Of a DNA stretch of 28,747 bases, positions 26,414 through 28,747 are shown piece by piece. Each line of letters starts with the position of its first letter. Within the stretch, counting starts at the first letter, position 1. The stretch comes from Bordetella parapertussis (lineage in GTDB: Bacteria > Pseudomonadota > Gammaproteobacteria > Burkholderiales > SG8-41), in the NCBI GenBank assembly GCA_945870465.1, contig CAMBSS010000039.1:1-28747 (forward strand), given 5' to 3'. The position numbers and the translations under genes are program-made. Below the pieces are notes generated by a model. It was not told where the DNA came from. It did not search any database and saw only the letters and a program-made list of their open reading frames with translations.

Positions 26414-27652
26414 ATGAAACGTAAATTGATTGCAGTTCTGGTCGGTATGGCGTTGGCTGCTGCGCCTCTGACTTCCGCGTTTGCCCAGGCCAAAGCGGGC
26501 GGCCCCAAGCTGTCGGACGGCGTAGTCAGAATCGGCGTGCTGACCGACATGTCGGGCTTGTATTCCGACCTCGGCGGCGCCGGCTCCGCGCTCGCGGCCA
26601 AAATGGCCATCGACGATTTCAAGGCGGCGGGAAAAGGCAAAGCATTCCCGATCGAACTCGTCTCCGCCGATCACCAGAACAAGGCCGACGTCGGCGCGCA
26701 GAAAGCGCGCGAATGGTACGACACGCAGGGCGTCGACATGATTACGGACGCGCTGAATTCCGCGGTCGCGCTGTCGGTCGCCAAGCTGACCGCCGAGAAA
26801 AAACGCATCCTCATCGACACCGGCGCCGCCAGCACGCGCCTCACCAACGAAGACTGCTCGCCGTACACCGTGCACTACGTATATGACACTTACTCGCTTG
26901 CCAACGGCACCGGCAACGCCATCGTCAAGGGCGGCGGCAAGACCTGGTTCTTCCTGACCGCGGATTACGCGTTCGGCCATTCGCTCGAGTCCGACACCGC
27001 CAACGTGGTGAAAGCCGGCGGCGGACAAGTGCTGGGTGCGGTGCGCCATCCGCTCAACGCCTCCGACTTCTCGTCGTTCCTGCTGCAGGCGCAGACCTCC
27101 AAAGCGCAGGTGGTGGGCCTCGCCAACGCGGGCGGCGACACCATCAACTCGATCAAGGCCGCGAACGAATTCGGCCTGACCAAAACGCAGAGCTTAGCCG
27201 GCCTGCTGGTGTTCATCACCGACATCCACAGCCTTGGCCTGCAGGTTGCGCAGGGCATGATGCTCACCGACGGCTGGTACTGGGACCAGAACGACGACTC
27301 GCGCAAATTCGGCAAGCGTTATTTCGAAAAGATGCGCAAAATGCCGAGCATGAACCAGGCCGGCGTCTATTCGGCGGTGACGACTTATCTCAAGGCGATT
27401 CAGGCCGCGGGGACCGACAATGCCGACGCGGTCATGGCGCAGATGAAGAAAATGAAAATCAACGACATGTTCGCCAAGAACGGCTATATCCGCGCCGATG
27501 GCCGCATGGTGCATGACATGTATCTGATGCAGGTGAAAAAACCGTCGGAGTCGAAGTATCCGTGGGACTATTTCACCGTGAAAGCGACGATTCCTGCCGC
27601 GGAGGCGTTCCTGCCGCTCGCGCAATCGAAGTGCTCGCTGGTCAAGAAGTAA
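26414..27652 (+). CDS. LIV-type ABC transporter periplasmic substrate-binding protein
   Basis: A 412-residue secreted receptor. The signal peptide MKRKLIAVLVGMALAAAPLT, ending SAFAQA, is followed by a Peripla_BP_6 domain: DGVVRIGVLTDMSGLYSDLG, GAGSALAAKMAIDDF, ELVSADHQNKADVGAQKARE, RILIDTGAASTRLTNEDC, TWFFLTADYAFGHSLESD and VVGLANAGGDTINSIKAANE. It delivers ligand to the LivH/LivM channel. The last segment (WDYFTVKATIPAAEAFLPLA) resembles receptors for aromatic or short carboxylic acids more than amino-acid LivK, but this is a weak impression. GGAGG at 26401-26405 precedes the ATG at good spacing. A strong stem-loop follows the stop. Confidence 0.92.
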   Translation: MKRKLIAVLVGMALAAAPLTSAFAQAKAGGPKLSDGVVRIGVLTDMSGLYSDLGGAGSALAAKMAIDDFKAAGKGKAFPIELVSADHQNKADVGAQKAREWYDTQGVDMITDALNSAVALSVAKLTAEKKRILIDTGAASTRLTNEDCSPYTVHYVYDTYSLANGTGNAIVKGGGKTWFFLTADYAFGHSLESDTANVVKAGGGQVLGAVRHPLNASDFSSFLLQAQTSKAQVVGLANAGGDTINSIKAANEFGLTKTQSLAGLLVFITDIHSLGLQVAQGMMLTDGWYWDQNDDSRKFGKRYFEKMRKMPSMNQAGVYSAVTTYLKAIQAAGTDNADAVMAQMKKMKINDMFAKNGYIRADGRMVHDMYLMQVKKPSESKYPWDYFTVKATIPAAEAFLPLAQSKCSLVKK

Positions 27653-27663
27653 AGTCCTGACTT

Positions 27664-27688
27664 CCGGCGTCCCGTTGCGGGGCGCCGG
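27664..27688 (+). promoter_or_regulatory. Intercistronic stem-loop between receptor gene and livH
   Basis: CCGGCGTCCCG (27664-27674) pairs with CGGGGCGCCGG (27678-27688) around a three-base loop, with one G-U wobble. It starts 11 bases after the receptor stop. No T-run follows, so it is more likely an mRNA-stabilising or attenuating structure than a full terminator. Its 3' arm overlaps the only GGAG (27687-27690) ahead of livH. Confidence 0.65.
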
Positions 27689-27702
27689 AGTTGCACGCGG
27701 AC

Positions 27703-28587
27703 ATGGAGATTTTCGGCGTTCCATTGCAGGCGATGTACGGGCAGTTGCTGCTCGGGCTCGTCAATGGATCGTTTTACGCGATGCTGTCGCTCGGGCTCGC
27801 CGTTATCTTCGGCCTGCTCAACATCATCAATTTCACGCACGGCGCGGTCTACATGCTGGGCGCGTACGCCGCCTACATCGGCATGAGCGCGTTCGGCATC
27901 GGTTACTGGCCGGCGCTGATCCTGGCACCACTGGCGGTCGGCATCTTCGGCATGGTCATAGAGCGCACCATGCTGCGCCGGCTCTACAAGCTCGATCATT
28001 TGTACGGTCTGCTGCTGACCTTTGGCCTGACACTGATGCTCGAAGGCCTGGTGCGTTCGGTCTACGGCGTGTCCGGGCAGCCGTACGCGGTGCCCGACGC
28101 ATTGCGCGGCGCGACCGACCTCGGTTTCATGACGCTGCCCAATTACCGCGCTTGGGTGGTTGTTGCATCGCTGGCGGTATGCCTGATGACGTGGTACGTG
28201 ATCGAGCGCACCAAGCTCGGCGCTTACCTGCGCGCCGGCACCGAGAACCCGAAGCTCGTGCAGGCTTTTGGCATCAACGTGCCGCTGATGGTCACGCTCA
28301 CCTACGGTTTTGGCGTTGCGCTCGCTGCATTTGCCGGCGTGCTGGCGGCGCCCATCATTCAGGTCAACCCGCTGATGGGGTCGAACCTCATCATCATAGT
28401 GTTCGCTGTGGTCGTGATCGGCGGCATGGGCTCCATCCTCGGCTCGATATTGACGGGGCTCGGCCTCGGCATCATCGAAGGGCTGACCAAAGTTTATTAC
28501 CCCGAAGCCTCGTCCACCGTCGTGTTCGTCATCATGGCCATAGTGCTGATGGTGCGTCCCGCCGGCTTGTTTGGCAGAGAGAAATGA
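27703..28587 (+). CDS. livH: LIV-type ABC transporter permease, LivH-like
   Basis: A 294-residue inner-membrane permease with about eight membrane segments and the LivH hallmarks LLLGLVNGSFYAMLSLGLAV, IFGLLNIINFTHGAVYMLGA and YLRAGTENPKLVQAFGINVP (coupling loop), plus FAGVLAAPIIQVNPLMGSNL, FAVVVIGGMGSILGSILTGL and IVLMVRPAGLFGREK. It forms the channel with LivM. The start is ATG 27703; an upstream TTG lies against the stem-loop. The stop overlaps the livM ATG (ATGA). Confidence 0.93.
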   Translation: MEIFGVPLQAMYGQLLLGLVNGSFYAMLSLGLAVIFGLLNIINFTHGAVYMLGAYAAYIGMSAFGIGYWPALILAPLAVGIFGMVIERTMLRRLYKLDHLYGLLLTFGLTLMLEGLVRSVYGVSGQPYAVPDALRGATDLGFMTLPNYRAWVVVASLAVCLMTWYVIERTKLGAYLRAGTENPKLVQAFGINVPLMVTLTYGFGVALAAFAGVLAAPIIQVNPLMGSNLIIIVFAVVVIGGMGSILGSILTGLGLGIIEGLTKVYYPEASSTVVFVIMAIVLMVRPAGLFGREK

Positions 28588-28747
28588 GCGGCTCTGGGAA
28601 AATGAGCGCCATCGGCTATGCGTTCCTCGTCGTGCTCGGACTGGTGGCGCCGCTGGTGCTGTATCCGATATTCCTGATGCAGGCGTTGTGCTTCGCGCTC
28701 TTCGCGTGCGCATTCAACCTCCTCATTTACAGTCAGCAAGTCAGGAT
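28584..28747 (+). CDS. livM: LIV-type ABC transporter permease, LivM-like (partial, runs off the window)
   Basis: The frame opens at ATG 28584, overlapping the livH stop by four bases. It reads MSGSGKMSAIGYAFLVVLGL, then PLVLYPIFLMQALCFALFAC, AFNLLIYSQQ at the window edge. The FLMQALCFALFACAFNLL segment is characteristic of LivM N-termini. A second in-frame ATG at 28602 is an alternative start. Only the first 54 codons are present. Position as the last known component of the importer supports the call. Confidence 0.85.
   Translation, partial: MSGSGKMSAIGYAFLVVLGLVAPLVLYPIFLMQALCFALFACAFNLLIYSQQVR

Overview
The window is high-GC bacterial chromosome with densely packed genes on both strands. 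Gene content points to a betaproteobacterium, probably near Burkholderiales or Nitrosomonadales: an orphan Bug/TctC periplasmic receptor, a phosphonate cluster with a Burkholderiales-type GntR regulator, the neighbourhood lplT / alr / radA, and an acyl-CoA ligase beside a LIV-type ABC importer. I see no tRNA, rRNA, CRISPR array, transposase or phage gene. Taxonomy is inferred from gene families only.

Layout. 1-721: a broken chimeric gene in which a glutamine-synthetase-like fragment runs in frame into an aldehyde dehydrogenase C-terminus that then carries a +1 frameshift. 766-3358: TerC membrane protein, DUF4743-Nudix hydrolase and a Bug receptor with no normal start codon. 3386-4203: a higBA toxin-antitoxin operon (minus strand) between palindromic repeats. 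4220-5053: NYN-domain protein with a probable C-terminal LOTUS domain (minus). 5231-12210: 2-aminoethylphosphonate (AEP) catabolism. On the minus strand are phnW plus an AllA-like cupin and the remains of an AEP importer. On the plus strand are the GntR regulator, phnA, phnY and a PhnZ-like HD oxygenase. The route is AEP to phosphonoacetaldehyde (PhnW), to phosphonoacetate (PhnY), to acetate plus phosphate (PhnA). 12238-15129: EamA and MFS transporters and a YhhQ/VUT-family transporter. 15207-16792: LEA-type lipoprotein and an orphan mlaF. 16868-22930: lplT (minus), then lysR, alr, a tandem DUF4118 membrane protein and radA (plus). 23096-28747: acyl-CoA ligase, then livG, livF, periplasmic receptor, livH and the start of livM, which is cut by the window edge.

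Two themes stand out. First, two deletion-like junctions fuse unrelated genes (near 145-155 and near 7790-7800). The second has removed most of the AEP importer while the catabolic enzymes stay intact. Second, at least six intergenic elements share one architecture: a short-period (8-11 nt) tandem motif on one side and its reverse complement on the other. They use about four different motifs, and several end within tens of bases of a start codon that lacks an obvious ribosome-binding site (lysR, alr, livG, mlaF). One of them is interrupted by a 27-nt palindromic insertion.

The most promising unexplained biology is the AllA-like protein 9 nt behind phnW, the HD oxygenase without a partner dioxygenase, and the repeat elements. 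All functional calls rest on reading translated sequence and remembered family motifs; no database search was run.
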